From Fibrobacterota bacterium (lineage in GTDB: Bacteria; Fibrobacterota; Fibrobacteria; UBA11236), in the NCBI GenBank assembly GCA_019509785.1, contig JAEKLQ010000035.1:1-64000 (forward strand): DNA of 64,000 bases. Reading direction: 5' to 3'. Position numbers and translations under genes: made by a program. The notes under the pieces were generated by a model that searched no databases, was not told the DNA's origin, and was given only the letters and a program-made list of their open reading frames with translations. Within the stretch, counting starts at the first letter, position 1; each line of letters opens with the position of its first letter. Shown here one piece after another: positions 35,019 through 43,926 of the stretch.

Positions 35019-36194
35019 TCAGAAACCGGGGCGGACGATACGCTGCACGAACCAAAAGAGGCCGACGGCGGCGATCAAGGCGCTAACCGGCACCACCACG
35101 CGCTTGAAGTACCAGGGTTTCTTCCACATCCAGCCCGTGAGGGCCGCCGCCATGGCGACCACGGCGAGCTGACCGCCTTCTACCCCCAGGTTGAAGCTGA
35201 CCAGCACCTTGAGGAACTGGTTCGCGGGCAGGCCCAGGCTCTTGAGCACCCCCGCGAAGCCGAGGCCGTGGATGAGCCCGAAGCCGAAAACGATGAGGAA
35301 GCGGGAAGGGCGCAGTTTGCGGTAGAAGATGTTTTCGATGGCCACCACCGCGATCGACAAGGCGATAAGCGGCTCCACGATGCGGGAGGAGAGGGAAAAG
35401 ACCCCGAACAAGGAAAGCCCCAGGGTGATGGAATGCGCGATGGTGAATGCGGTGATCTGAACGAATAGGGGACGGAAGTAGGTGGCGAAGAAGAAGAGCC
35501 CCAGCACGAATAGGATATGGTCCAAGCCTTCGGGAAGGATATGCGTGAACCCCAGCCATAGGAAGCGGCCCACCACCGATTCCTGGGGTTGGGCTTGGGG
35601 CGGAGCCGCTTGGCCAGGGGCGGGAGCAGGCTGTCGGGCCGCCGCCAGCATGGCTTCCAGGGAATCCTTTTCGAGGGACATGGAGAAGCGATCATCCAGT
35701 CCGAGGAACTTGCGCCGGATTTCCGTTCCCTGGTAGAAGATGCGCAAATGGCATAAGGGCTGGATCTCGAACTCGGCGAACAGCTTGCTGTCGATATCCA
35801 GCTTTTTCGCTCCGGGGGGAATGGGATAGCGCAAGCGGAAGGCGACCGTAGTATCCATGTAGTCGGCGCTATCCATGTAGCGGGTGGAATATCCCGACCT
35901 CTTGCGGAACTCAAACAACCCCACGGGCGCGGCATGCCCGTCGACCTTGAAATCAAAGCGGGCTTCCAAGTAGTAGGCGAGCTTATCGCCGATCTCCTGC
36001 AATTTCGCCGGGGTGGCGCCCCAATAGTTGCCGGCTTGGGTGACCGACAAGATATCGTCCGGCTTCACCTGGATGCCCGCCTCAGCGCTATCGCCCTTGA
36101 GCGTGATATCGATCAGGGACGCGCCGTTGGGATGGGCCGACGCCGGCAGCGCGCCCAGGCAAACGGCGATCAGTAAACTGGCTAGGTAACGCAT
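35019..36194 (-). CDS. HupE/UreJ family membrane protein
   Basis: This 391-residue protein has a signal peptide ending near PASAH. An extracytoplasmic domain of about 170 residues precedes a C-terminal block of six or seven membrane helices beginning with LWLGFTHILPEGLDHILFVL. That block and GFGLIHGLGFAGVL, GVEGGQLAVV are the hallmarks of the HupE/UreJ C-terminal family, linked in some bacteria to nickel or cobalt import and elsewhere of unknown role. The His-rich GxxHxxxGxDH-like segment is complete. It is last in the ABC transporter operon, 21 bases after the ATPase gene, but a functional link is not evident. Confidence 0.82.
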   Translation of the reverse strand: MRYLASLLIAVCLGALPASAHPNGASLIDITLKGDSAEAGIQVKPDDILSVTQAGNYWGATPAKLQEIGDKLAYYLEARFDFKVDGHAAPVGLFEFRKRSGYSTRYMDSADYMDTTVAFRLRYPIPPGAKKLDIDSKLFAEFEIQPLCHLRIFYQGTEIRRKFLGLDDRFSMSLEKDSLEAMLAAARQPAPAPGQAAPPQAQPQESVVGRFLWLGFTHILPEGLDHILFVLGLFFFATYFRPLFVQITAFTIAHSITLGLSLFGVFSLSSRIVEPLIALSIAVVAIENIFYRKLRPSRFLIVFGFGLIHGLGFAGVLKSLGLPANQFLKVLVSFNLGVEGGQLAVVAMAAALTGWMWKKPWYFKRVVVPVSALIAAVGLFWFVQRIVRPGF

Positions 36195-36215
36195 GCGGGT
36201 CAAATTAGTAACTCG

Positions 36216-37226
36216 CTACTTGTCGAAGTACAGCAGGCTGCCAGGCTCTATGCCAAGACGGAAGCGGTCCCCGGCCTTGGCCCGCAAGGAAGCCGGAGCG
36301 GTAGCGCGCAGGATCAATCCCTGCAACTCCAGGACCAAGGCCAGATGGGGCCCAAGATGCTCGACCACGGAGGCGGTAGCGGGACCGGCCGGGTCGGCCG
36401 AGATCCTCCAGCTCTCCGGGCGAATGCCGACGCGCTTGCCGCCTTGCAACGGAAGCCCCAGAGCGGCGGCCTCGTCGGGCGAAAAGAGGTTGATGGCGGG
36501 CCTGCCCAGCATGCGCGCCACGCGCGTCCCCGCCGGCTGCCGGTAGATTTCCTCCGGGGGGCCCATCTGCAGGGCCCGGCCCCGGTCCAGCGCCAGGATG
36601 CGATCGGCGAGGCCCATGGCTTCGGAATGCTCATGGGTCACGTAGATCATGGCGCAGCCCAGCGATCGCTGCAAGCGTCGGATCTCCATGATCATGCGCT
36701 CGCGCAACTTGGCGTCCAAGCTGGCCAAGGGTTCGTCGAGCAAGAAGAGCTTGGGGCGCCGCACCAGGGCCCGCCCCAGGGCCACGCGCTGTAGCTCGCC
36801 TCCCGAGAGCTGGCCCGGCCGGCGTTCCAGCTTGTCGGAAAGGGCCAGCATCGCCGCCGCCTGCGCTACGCGGGCTTCGATCTCCTGTCGCGGCAAAGCC
36901 AGGGTTTTTGCCTGCAAGGGAAAGGCCAGGTTCTCGCGCACGCTCATGCGCGGGTACAGGGAAAAATTCTGGAAGACCATGGCCATGTCGCGCCGGTGCG
37001 GCGGTAGCCCGGAAAGATCCAAGGGTCCTTGCGGGCCTATCTCGAAGACGCGCCCCGCGGAAGGTTTCTGAAGGCCCGCCAAGGTGCGCAGCAAGGTGGT
37101 CTTGCCGGCGCCCGATCCCCCCAGCACCACCAGCAATTCGCCCGGTTCGATCCGGAAGGAAACCCCGGACAATGCGGGCTTGCCGACGAAGTCGACGGAG
37201 AGCCCTTCTACCGCGTAGCCGGGCAT
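36216..37226 (-). CDS. CUT1-type ABC transporter ATPase, first subunit
   Basis: This 336-residue ATPase has Walker A GGSGAGKTT, Q-loop VFQNFSLYPRMSV, signature LSGGELQRVALGRAL, Walker B LFLLDEPLASLD and the switch His in VTHEHSEAMG. A C-terminal MalK-type beta domain follows (GKRVGIRPESW). It hydrolyses ATP to drive sugar or polyol import. ATG 37226 follows GGAGG and overlaps the end of the other ATPase gene by 19 bases; the frame is open further upstream but only as a shadow. Two non-identical ATPases suggest a heterodimer, as in rhizobial GlpS/GlpT. Confidence 0.9.
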   Translation of the reverse strand: MPGYAVEGLSVDFVGKPALSGVSFRIEPGELLVVLGGSGAGKTTLLRTLAGLQKPSAGRVFEIGPQGPLDLSGLPPHRRDMAMVFQNFSLYPRMSVRENLAFPLQAKTLALPRQEIEARVAQAAAMLALSDKLERRPGQLSGGELQRVALGRALVRRPKLFLLDEPLASLDAKLRERMIMEIRRLQRSLGCAMIYVTHEHSEAMGLADRILALDRGRALQMGPPEEIYRQPAGTRVARMLGRPAINLFSPDEAAALGLPLQGGKRVGIRPESWRISADPAGPATASVVEHLGPHLALVLELQGLILRATAPASLRAKAGDRFRLGIEPGSLLYFDK

Positions 37227-38317
37227 GCCGCCTCCAAGGTAAGCCAGGGTAGGGCCGCTCCCGTGGGGCCGCCGAACCAGCGGCAGCCGCCGGGCAGGAA
37301 GGAAACCCGCACGGTTTCCCCTTCCCCGAAGCGGATGCCCGCGGGCAGCCAGGCCTTCAGGAACCCAGCGCCGGCGCGCAGGGTCAGCAGATTGTAAGCG
37401 CCCAGGGGCTGGGTCCGCTCCACCTGGCAGGGCGCGCCGGATTCCGTGAGCACGACGTTCTCGGGACGCACGCCCAGCCACAACGCCCCCGTTTCCGCCA
37501 TACCGGGCTCGCTGCCATCGGAAAGGCGCAGGGCCAGATCGATCCCTTCCGGCGCGGCCCAATCGCCCTCGCGCCGCGCGCGCATCAGGTTCATGCCCGG
37601 CGAACCCAGAAAATCGGCCACGTAAAGATCGGCCGGATGATCGTAAAGGGCGCGCGGCGATCCCGTTTGGACCACGCGGCCCTCGCGCAGGATGGAGATG
37701 CGGTCGGCCAAGCCCATGGCTTCTTCCTGATCATGGGTCACGAACACCGTGGTCGCGCCGCTCTGGTTGTGTATGGCCCGCAAGGTCGCGCGCATCTCGG
37801 CCCTGAGGCCGCCGTCCAAGGTCCCCAGCGGTTCGTCCATCAGGAAGGCCTGCGGCCGCCGCACCAGCGCCCGCGCCAGGCCCACCCGCTGCTGATCGGA
37901 CCCGGAAAGCCGTTCGGGATGGAGGGACGCGAAGCCTTCCACGCCCATACGACGGAGCATATCGAAGGCTTGGCGCTTGGCCTCGGTCGCGGGCAATCCC
38001 TGGGCCCGCAAGGTGAAGGCGACGTTGTCGAGGACGGTCAGATGGGGATACAGCGAAAACAGTTGGAACACGAAGGCGACGTCGCGGGCGCCCGGCCTTA
38101 AGGAGGTCGCGTCCCTCCCGTTCAGGAAGACCTTGCCTTGCGTGGGCGAATCCAGCCCCGCCATCATGCGTAGGGTGGTGGTTTTGCCGCAGCCGCTCGG
38201 CCCCAACAATACCAGGAACTCGCCCTTGGGTACTTCCAGATCGAGCGGATAGACGGCGATCACATCGCCGAATTTCTTGGCTACTCCTTCCAGGCGAATG
38301 CGGGCATGCGCGCTCAC
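37208..38317 (-). CDS. CUT1-type ABC transporter ATPase, second subunit
   Basis: This 369-residue ATPase has Walker A GPSGCGKTTT, Q-loop FVFQLFSLYPHLTV, Walker B AFLMDEPLGTLD and switch His in VFVTHDQEEAMG, with a MalK-type C-terminal domain (ALWLGVRPENVV). The signature reads LSGSDQQRVGLARAL, so Gly-Gln of LSGGQ is replaced by Ser-Asp. That may make the composite ATP site it contributes less active in a heterodimer with the neighbouring ATPase. The start is GTG 38317, overlapping the upstream stop codon as GTGA, which indicates translational coupling. Confidence 0.88.
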   Translation of the reverse strand: MSAHARIRLEGVAKKFGDVIAVYPLDLEVPKGEFLVLLGPSGCGKTTTLRMMAGLDSPTQGKVFLNGRDATSLRPGARDVAFVFQLFSLYPHLTVLDNVAFTLRAQGLPATEAKRQAFDMLRRMGVEGFASLHPERLSGSDQQRVGLARALVRRPQAFLMDEPLGTLDGGLRAEMRATLRAIHNQSGATTVFVTHDQEEAMGLADRISILREGRVVQTGSPRALYDHPADLYVADFLGSPGMNLMRARREGDWAAPEGIDLALRLSDGSEPGMAETGALWLGVRPENVVLTESGAPCQVERTQPLGAYNLLTLRAGAGFLKAWLPAGIRFGEGETVRVSFLPGGCRWFGGPTGAALPWLTLEAACPATR

Positions 38318-38571
38318 GCGGGGCCCCCGTCGGCCGCAGGCCCGCCCTTTTCGATAGAGGCCTGTGCCGCCTGCGCGATGCGGGCCAGTTCGCGCTCCTT
38401 GGCGGCGCGGTCGCCGGAAAGCCACCCCGCCGCGTTGTAGCCGATCAAGGCGATCAAGGTGAAGGGGAATCCGGCGGCGAAGAGCGCATGCGACCACGGT
38501 TGCACGATAAGCCCTAAGCCCAGCCCCATGGCGGCCAGGGAAGCGCGTTGCAGGGTGAGTTCCTTGCGCAT
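38314..38571 (-). CDS. Small two-helix membrane protein of the ABC transporter (GlpU/DUF2160-like)
   Basis: The 85-residue product has two hydrophobic segments (ASLAAMGLGLGLIVQPWSHA and GFPFTLIALIGYNAAGWL) and a charged C-terminal tail. It lies between the second permease and the ATPase genes with 1-base spacing and a 4-base overlap. This position and size match GlpU (DUF2160) in rhizobial glycerol ABC operons, a protein of unknown exact role. Sequence similarity beyond the hydrophobic pattern is not certain. Confidence 0.65.
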   Translation of the reverse strand: MRKELTLQRASLAAMGLGLGLIVQPWSHALFAAGFPFTLIALIGYNAAGWLSGDRAAKERELARIAQAAQASIEKGGPAADGGPA

Positions 38572-38572
38572 G

Positions 38573-39469
38573 CTAACCCTTCACCGCGCCGAAGGTGGCG
38601 CCCCGGACCAAGTGCTTACGCATCATCAGGCCGAAGAAAACGATGGGTACCAGGAACAAGGTGGCGGCGGCCGCCAGCGGGCCCCAGGGCACCGTTCCGG
38701 TATCGCCGGTGAGGGAATGGATGCGCACGGGCATGGTGACCGCGTCGGTGCTGGTCAAGGTGAGGGCGAAGGCGTATTCGTTCCAGGCCGAGATGAGGGA
38801 GAAAACCGCGGTGGCGGCAAGCCCCGGGGCCGCCTGGGGCAGGACCACGCGCAGCAAGGCTTCCAGGCGCGTGTGGCCGTCGAGCATGGCCGCTTCCTCG
38901 TAGGCCGCCGGGATCTCATCGATGAAGGCCTTCATCATCCAGGTGGTGAAGGAGAGGTTGAAGCAGGTGTAGAGAAGGATCAGCCCGAAGCGCGTATCGA
39001 GTATCCCCAGGCGGCTATACATGAAGCTGATGGGCACGGCCACCGCGAGGGGCGGGAGCATGCGCGTGGCGAGGACGAAAAAAAGCGCGTCCCGGCCGCC
39101 GCGGAAAGGGAAGCGGCTGAACCCGTAACCGGCCAGCGACCCCGCCGCCACGGAGAGCACGGTGCTGCATACGGATACGAAAACGGAATTGAAGAAATAA
39201 AGCAGGGTCCCGCCATCGGCCAGCACGCGGCGGAAATTCAACAAGGTGAAACGGAACCAGTAGGAATCCTCGGGGGCGGAGGCTCCCGGCAGGAAGCGCG
39301 GCGGCAAGGCGGCGGCATCGGTGGGCAGCTTGAAGGCCGTAAGCACCAAGTAGACGATCGGCGCCAGGCTGATCAAGGCGTAGGCCGCCAGCAGGGCCGC
39401 CTTCAACGGCGCCCAGGCCCCGCCTTCGCTCTGGAAGGCGCCGCCCTCGGTCCGGGAAGCGCGGCTCAT
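38573..39469 (-). CDS. CUT1-type ABC transporter permease, second subunit (MalG-like)
   Basis: This 298-residue inner-membrane permease has about six helices. The cytoplasmic EAA loop, YEEAAMLDGHTRLEALLRVV followed by LPQAAPGLAATAVF, couples to the ATPase. The C-terminal SAWNEYAFALTLT is typical of MalG-type subunits. The start overlaps the stop of the preceding permease gene by ATGA. A Ser/Glu-rich N-terminal extension of about 20 residues is unusual but harmless. Confidence 0.9.
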   Translation of the reverse strand: MSRASRTEGGAFQSEGGAWAPLKAALLAAYALISLAPIVYLVLTAFKLPTDAAALPPRFLPGASAPEDSYWFRFTLLNFRRVLADGGTLLYFFNSVFVSVCSTVLSVAAGSLAGYGFSRFPFRGGRDALFFVLATRMLPPLAVAVPISFMYSRLGILDTRFGLILLYTCFNLSFTTWMMKAFIDEIPAAYEEAAMLDGHTRLEALLRVVLPQAAPGLAATAVFSLISAWNEYAFALTLTSTDAVTMPVRIHSLTGDTGTVPWGPLAAAATLFLVPIVFFGLMMRKHLVRGATFGAVKG

Positions 39470-40380
39470 GCGCCCCTCCCCGTGAACCCGCTCGCGCCCC
39501 GCCGCGCGCGCACGTGATCGAGGTAACGCAAGACCAGGCTGGCCAGGGCCAGCGAAGCGATCAAGAGCAGATAGGCGAGGGCGGCCGGTTCGCCAAGGGA
39601 ACGGCTGCCGCCGAAACCGCGCGCATGCAACAGCACGCTCACGAAGGTGGTCGGCTGCCCTTCCAGGTTCCCGTTCAAGACCATGGCGGTATCGAACAGG
39701 CGGAAGCCGTCCATGGCGCGGAAGACCACGCCCAGGATCACCATGGGCGCGGCCAAGGGAAGGGTGATATGCCGGAAGCGGAACCAGTTCCCGGCGCGAT
39801 CCACTTCGGCGGCTTCGTAGAGGGTCTTGGGGATGGCGTTAAGCCCGGCCAGGGAGAGCAGCATCATGAAGGGCGTCCACATCCACACCTCGGCGATGAC
39901 GACCGCCCAGAAGGAGAGCGGGCGAGATCCATCCCACGCCAGGCGCGCGTCCAGCAGCCAATCGACCACTCCGTAATCGACGTTGAAGAGGTAACGCCAG
40001 AATGACCCCATCACCGCCGGGGACAGCATCATAGGGATGAGGAGGATGGCGGTGAACAGGCCCCGGCCCTTGAAGGCCCGCCTCAGCAGCAAGGCCACGC
40101 AGAAGCCCAGTATCGTCTCCAGGCCTACGGTGACGGCGACCATGGCCCCGGTGCGGGAGAAGGCGCGCCACACCTCCTGGCGCGGGCTGTCGAGCAGGCC
40201 CCCGTAATTGGCGAGGCCGGTGAAGATAGGTTTGGTATCGATGATGGGATTGAAGTCGGTGAAGCTCAGGGCGAAGGAGGCCAGCAGCGGGAATACGTTG
40301 AAGAGGATGAGAAGGCCGAGGGCGGGCATGACGCAAAGGTTGCGCACCGCCCGATCCGAAAGGGCCCGCACCGCGCTCAT
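39466..40380 (-). CDS. CUT1-type ABC transporter permease, first subunit (MalF-like)
   Basis: This 304-residue permease has six predicted helices. It carries NVFPLLASFALSFTDFNPI near the N-terminus and the EAA loop LYEAAEVDRAGNWFRFRHIT followed by LPLAAPMVILG. Sequence and length fit the MalF/UgpA group without the extra periplasmic loop. The start codon overlaps the stop of the substrate-binding protein gene (ATGA), showing tight coupling. It pairs with the MalG-like permease encoded next. Confidence 0.9.
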   Translation of the reverse strand: MSAVRALSDRAVRNLCVMPALGLLILFNVFPLLASFALSFTDFNPIIDTKPIFTGLANYGGLLDSPRQEVWRAFSRTGAMVAVTVGLETILGFCVALLLRRAFKGRGLFTAILLIPMMLSPAVMGSFWRYLFNVDYGVVDWLLDARLAWDGSRPLSFWAVVIAEVWMWTPFMMLLSLAGLNAIPKTLYEAAEVDRAGNWFRFRHITLPLAAPMVILGVVFRAMDGFRLFDTAMVLNGNLEGQPTTFVSVLLHARGFGGSRSLGEPAALAYLLLIASLALASLVLRYLDHVRARRGASGFTGRGA

Positions 40381-41771
40381 CGGCCCGGCCTCCGCTTGGC
40401 CAGGATGGCTTCCTGCTCGGCCTGCACTTGCCTCACGGCCGTCTCCGCATCGGCGCCGTCCTGGGATACCGCGCAGAACTCGCGCTGGCAGGTCTTCAGG
40501 AGATCGTCGTACTCGGGGACGGACCAGAAATCGCGCATCAGCTGGAAGGCTTCCTCGAAGAGCGGATTGTAGGGCGCCGCCTTGCGGAAAGTTTCCCCGG
40601 ACAGCACCGTCTTGTCCGAAGTGAATCCGCCCTTGGCGGCCCAATCGGCCTGGGTCGCGCTTTGCGAGAACCATTTCAGGAATTCCTTGGCGCGGTCCTG
40701 CCGTTCGGGGGAGATATGCGCGTTGATGCTCATCCCCTGCCCGCCCAAGGCGGCCGCGCGGCGGAAGGTCCCGTCGGCGCCTTGGTGCCCGGGCGAATTG
40801 AAGAATCCGGTTTTGTCGTAGTAATCGGGATTCTCGCCGGGATTGGTGAAGGCGGGGAAAAAGGCCATGAAGTTGCAGGCCATGGCCGCGCGGCCGGAGA
40901 TGTATTCCGCCGCCACCTCCCCGTAGCCCATGTTCCGTCCGCCCGCGGAAGAGGAGGACAAGAGATCGGTATAGAACTTCAGGGCCTCCACGGTGGCCGG
41001 GGAGCCGATGGTCACCTTCTCCGCGGCGTAATCGCCGAACTCGCCGCCGAAGGACCATAGCACCGGCTCGAAGCCCATGGTGGCCATGTCGTAATTGCGG
41101 GAGGTGGGCATCACCAGCCCGGCCATGCCCGGCACGGCCTGCTTGAAGTAGCGGGCGATCAGGCGCAATTGCTCCCAGGTCGCCGGCGGCGCCAGGGGAA
41201 ACGCCGGCGTTACCTTCTCCTTGGCCAGGAAGGCGGCGAAGCCGGATTTATGGGCGGGATCCTGGAAAAGATCCTTGCGGTAGATCCAGGCCATGACGTC
41301 GGCTTCGCAGGGGACCGCATAGTAACGGGCGGAGCCCTTGGGGTATTCGCAGTACCATTTCATCGCCGCCGGCTCCAGGCGATCGGTGGCGATATTCCCC
41401 TTGATCCAATCCGTGAGTTCGACGTAATGGCCGCCCACCGCGCCCAGCCCCAGCCATTGGCTGTCCCCGATGATGATGTCGTAATGATCATCGCGGTTGC
41501 GGAACTCCGCGAACACGGCGTCGCCGAAAGCGCCGTCCCACGATTTCTGGATCACTTGGACGCGCACCCCGGTCTTAGCCTGGTATTCCCGGCCCAGCTC
41601 CGCCAGCGCGTCGGAAGGATGCCATTCGGCCCAGAGGATGCGGATGGTCGGGACGGAATCGCGCCGCCCGCAGCCTGTCAGGGCCAGGACGGCGAACAGT
41701 GCCATCGCCAAGCAGGCGGCCGCGTTGGATCGGAACGATCCTCGGAGAGGAATGGATTCAAGCCTGCCCAT
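40377..41771 (-). CDS. ABC transporter substrate-binding lipoprotein (sugar or polyol)
   Basis: The 464-residue solute-binding lipoprotein has the lipobox LALTGC near residue 34. The mature part shows the extracellular family 1 fold: TIRILWAEWHPSDALAELGR, then YDIIIGDSQWLGLGAVGGHY, then YYAVPCEADVMAWIYRKDLF. The conserved PCEADVM-type segment and neighbouring genes fit glycerol/polyol importers more than maltose ones, but the ligand is not known. ATG 41771 follows GGAG; TATATT lies just upstream at about 41781, so a promoter may sit in the 99-base gap before it. Confidence 0.87.
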   Translation of the reverse strand: MGRLESIPLRGSFRSNAAACLAMALFAVLALTGCGRRDSVPTIRILWAEWHPSDALAELGREYQAKTGVRVQVIQKSWDGAFGDAVFAEFRNRDDHYDIIIGDSQWLGLGAVGGHYVELTDWIKGNIATDRLEPAAMKWYCEYPKGSARYYAVPCEADVMAWIYRKDLFQDPAHKSGFAAFLAKEKVTPAFPLAPPATWEQLRLIARYFKQAVPGMAGLVMPTSRNYDMATMGFEPVLWSFGGEFGDYAAEKVTIGSPATVEALKFYTDLLSSSSAGGRNMGYGEVAAEYISGRAAMACNFMAFFPAFTNPGENPDYYDKTGFFNSPGHQGADGTFRRAAALGGQGMSINAHISPERQDRAKEFLKWFSQSATQADWAAKGGFTSDKTVLSGETFRKAAPYNPLFEEAFQLMRDFWSVPEYDDLLKTCQREFCAVSQDGADAETAVRQVQAEQEAILAKRRPGR

Positions 41772-41870
41772 GGGGCTCCATAATATAACCCGTGAACGGA
41801 TCCGTCCCGTCCGTCTTTTTCGGAACTTCGGAAAGCGGTGGCGGCGCAAGTCTTCCGGTGCCGGCCGGCT

Positions 41871-42701
41871 TTACAGCGCCCGCGTCAATACGCCATGAGA
41901 GCGCAGGAATTCTTCCGATGCGGCCATGGCCCGATGAGGCTCGTCCTTAAAGGGATACAGGTCGGGCGTGAAGTCGCCATGGTAGCCGATCTCCCGCAAG
42001 GCCCGGAAAACGGGCGCGAAATCGATATCGCCTTCGCCATAGAGCTTATGCGCGTGCACGCGGCCCCGGATGTCTTCCAAATGCAGGTTCCGCAACAGCG
42101 GCCCCAGGCGATGGATGCAGGCCGCGATATCCTCCCCCATCACCGCGCTATGCCCCACATCGAAGGTCGCGAAGACCTCGCCCGGGAAAGCGAGGCAGAG
42201 CGCGTCCAATTGCTCCACCGAACGGATCACGTGTTCGGGCTCCTGCTCGATGAGGAGCTTCAAGGCGGCGGGCTTGATCGCCACCAGTCCCGCCAGCGCT
42301 TCCCGGAAAGCCGCCTCCTGGCGGGCATGCGTAGCTTCGGATTCGGTGAGCCCGGAGGTGATGGTGAGATGCGGCGATCCCAACGCGACCGCGATGCCCA
42401 TGCAGGCTTGGCAGGCGGCCGCCTTGGCCGCCCTATCCGCGGGATCGAGGGAGGCCAAGCCCGGGCGATGCGGCTCGGGCCCAAGCAAATGCGGCGCGCC
42501 CAAATGCACGTTGCGGAACGCCAGGCCCTTCTCCCGGTACAAGTCGCGGATGCCCTTCCAGTAAGCCGCATCGGCGGCGCGCGCCAGCATGGGCGGCGTC
42601 ACCGTCAGTTCCACGCCCGTGAAAGGGGTGTTGGTCAGGAGATCGGAGATGGCGGGAAGGGAAAGGGCGTCGGGAAGGGAACCGGTGCTATAGCAGAGCA
42701 T
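41871..42701 (-). CDS. TIM-barrel sugar phosphate isomerase/epimerase-like protein
   Basis: This 276-residue AP endonuclease 2-type TIM barrel has expected metal-site segments: LTVTPPMLARAAD, RNVHLGAPHLLG, LIEQEPEHVIRS, ATFDVGHSAVMG and NLHLEDIRGRVHAHKLYGEG. His, Asp and Glu ligands are present, so it is probably a metal-dependent isomerase or epimerase. Its start overlaps the end of eboD by 14 bases, placing it in the same transcript. The classical eboE gene lies divergently, so this is an additional member of the same superfamily. Confidence 0.82.
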   Translation of the reverse strand: MLCYSTGSLPDALSLPAISDLLTNTPFTGVELTVTPPMLARAADAAYWKGIRDLYREKGLAFRNVHLGAPHLLGPEPHRPGLASLDPADRAAKAAACQACMGIAVALGSPHLTITSGLTESEATHARQEAAFREALAGLVAIKPAALKLLIEQEPEHVIRSVEQLDALCLAFPGEVFATFDVGHSAVMGEDIAACIHRLGPLLRNLHLEDIRGRVHAHKLYGEGDIDFAPVFRALREIGYHGDFTPDLYPFKDEPHRAMAASEEFLRSHGVLTRAL

Positions 42702-43872
42702 CCCAATACTCGAGCAGGACGCGTTGCAGCTGGAACTCGCAGACGGGCGTGAGCACGGAACCTTCCTGCCGATTCACTTCCCCCACCGCCTTCATGAGGA
42801 TGAAGGCCATGCCCTTGCCCACTTTTTTGTTGTCCTTCTGCGCGGCCGCCAGGATCTGGCCCACGGAAATGTCTTTCGGGATGGACGGGATGCCGGTGAG
42901 GCGCGAGAGCAAGAGGCTCTGCTTCTTAAGCTCGGCCAAAGGCATGATGCCCATATGCGCCGCCAGCTGGCCCGCCACGTTGATCCCGTGATAGACCGCT
43001 TCCCCGTGCAGCAGGCGTCCATGGGAAAGCCATTCCAAGGCATGCCCCACGGTATGCCCGTACTCGAGCATCAGCCCCAGGGAGCGTTCCTTGGGATCGA
43101 GGCGGGCGATCTCGAACTTCTGCGCCAAGCTGTTCTCCAACAGGCGCGCGAGCTGGGGGGCGGAAAAGATCTCGGGAGCGGAGAAGAACGCGAGGGCTTC
43201 CTCGTAATGCCTGCCGCCCAGCAGGATGGCGTTCTTGCAATATTCCACCGCGGCGGCGCGCAACTGGCGCATGGGCTCGCTGCGCACGTAGCGGATGTCG
43301 GCTACGACGGCCACCGGCGTATTGAACACGCCCAAGCGGTTCTTGCCGCCGGCGAAATTGATCCCCTGCTTGTTCGAGACGATGACGTCGCTTTGGGCCA
43401 TCAAGGTGGTGGGCGCTTGCACGAAACGGATGCCGCGATAGACGAGGGAGGCCGCCAGCCCGCCGATATTGAGGACCACCCCGCCGCCGAAATTGACCAC
43501 CACGGACGACTTCGTAGCCCCGCGTTCGAAAAGCTGGGTGCAGAGCGATTCCAGGTTGGCCAGGTTCTTCTCCCCTTCCCCATCGGGAATGAGGAGGATT
43601 TCGGGAGCGAAATGGGGGGAAAGCGCCTGCAATAAGGAGGACCCGTGCAGATTGAATACGCGGGTATCCGAGATGATGAAAAGCCTGTCCGGTTTGAGTC
43701 CCTGCAACAGGCCGGGCAACCGCTCGATGGCGCCGGGCCCGAAATGGATGGGCGCATTGCCGGCCAGGGGCGATTCCCAGGTGCGGACCACGGACGCCAC
43801 GTCGTTTAGTTCCGGGGCCGACAAGGTCTTGGCCACCCCTTGGGCGGCTGCTTGCAGATTTTCCTGTTTCAT
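42688..43872 (-). CDS. eboD: EboD, 3-dehydroquinate synthase-like sugar phosphate cyclase
   Basis: The 394-residue product has the dehydroquinate synthase fold: NAD loop NFGGGVVLNIGGLAASLVYRG minus its ends, then RFVQAPTTLMAQSDVIVSNK, and Zn ligands Glu in AAAVEYCKNA, His in EYGHTVGHALEW and His in RLLHGEAVYHG. It departs from AroB in several blocks and matches the EboD group, cyclases in an operon that makes or exports an unknown metabolite. eboE and eboF lie divergently 54 bases away, which supports the assignment. AroB of the shikimate pathway would be the main alternative. Confidence 0.8.
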   Translation of the reverse strand: MKQENLQAAAQGVAKTLSAPELNDVASVVRTWESPLAGNAPIHFGPGAIERLPGLLQGLKPDRLFIISDTRVFNLHGSSLLQALSPHFAPEILLIPDGEGEKNLANLESLCTQLFERGATKSSVVVNFGGGVVLNIGGLAASLVYRGIRFVQAPTTLMAQSDVIVSNKQGINFAGGKNRLGVFNTPVAVVADIRYVRSEPMRQLRAAAVEYCKNAILLGGRHYEEALAFFSAPEIFSAPQLARLLENSLAQKFEIARLDPKERSLGLMLEYGHTVGHALEWLSHGRLLHGEAVYHGINVAGQLAAHMGIMPLAELKKQSLLLSRLTGIPSIPKDISVGQILAAAQKDNKKVGKGMAFILMKAVGEVNRQEGSVLTPVCEFQLQRVLLEYWDALL

Positions 43873-43926
43873 CGGTTTACTACCTTAATCTACTCCGGGG
43901 TCCGGGGATTGGGAAACGGTTTTCGC

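Noticed and set aside
37227-37562. N-terminal extension of the first ABC ATPase back to 37562
   Set aside because: The extension is the antisense-frame shadow of the other ATPase gene, with no homology, and ATG 37226 has GGAGG.
40381-41058. N-terminal extension of the MalF-like permease to 41058
   Set aside because: It lies entirely within the substrate-binding protein gene in another frame. The ATGA overlap at 40380 gives a normal permease start.
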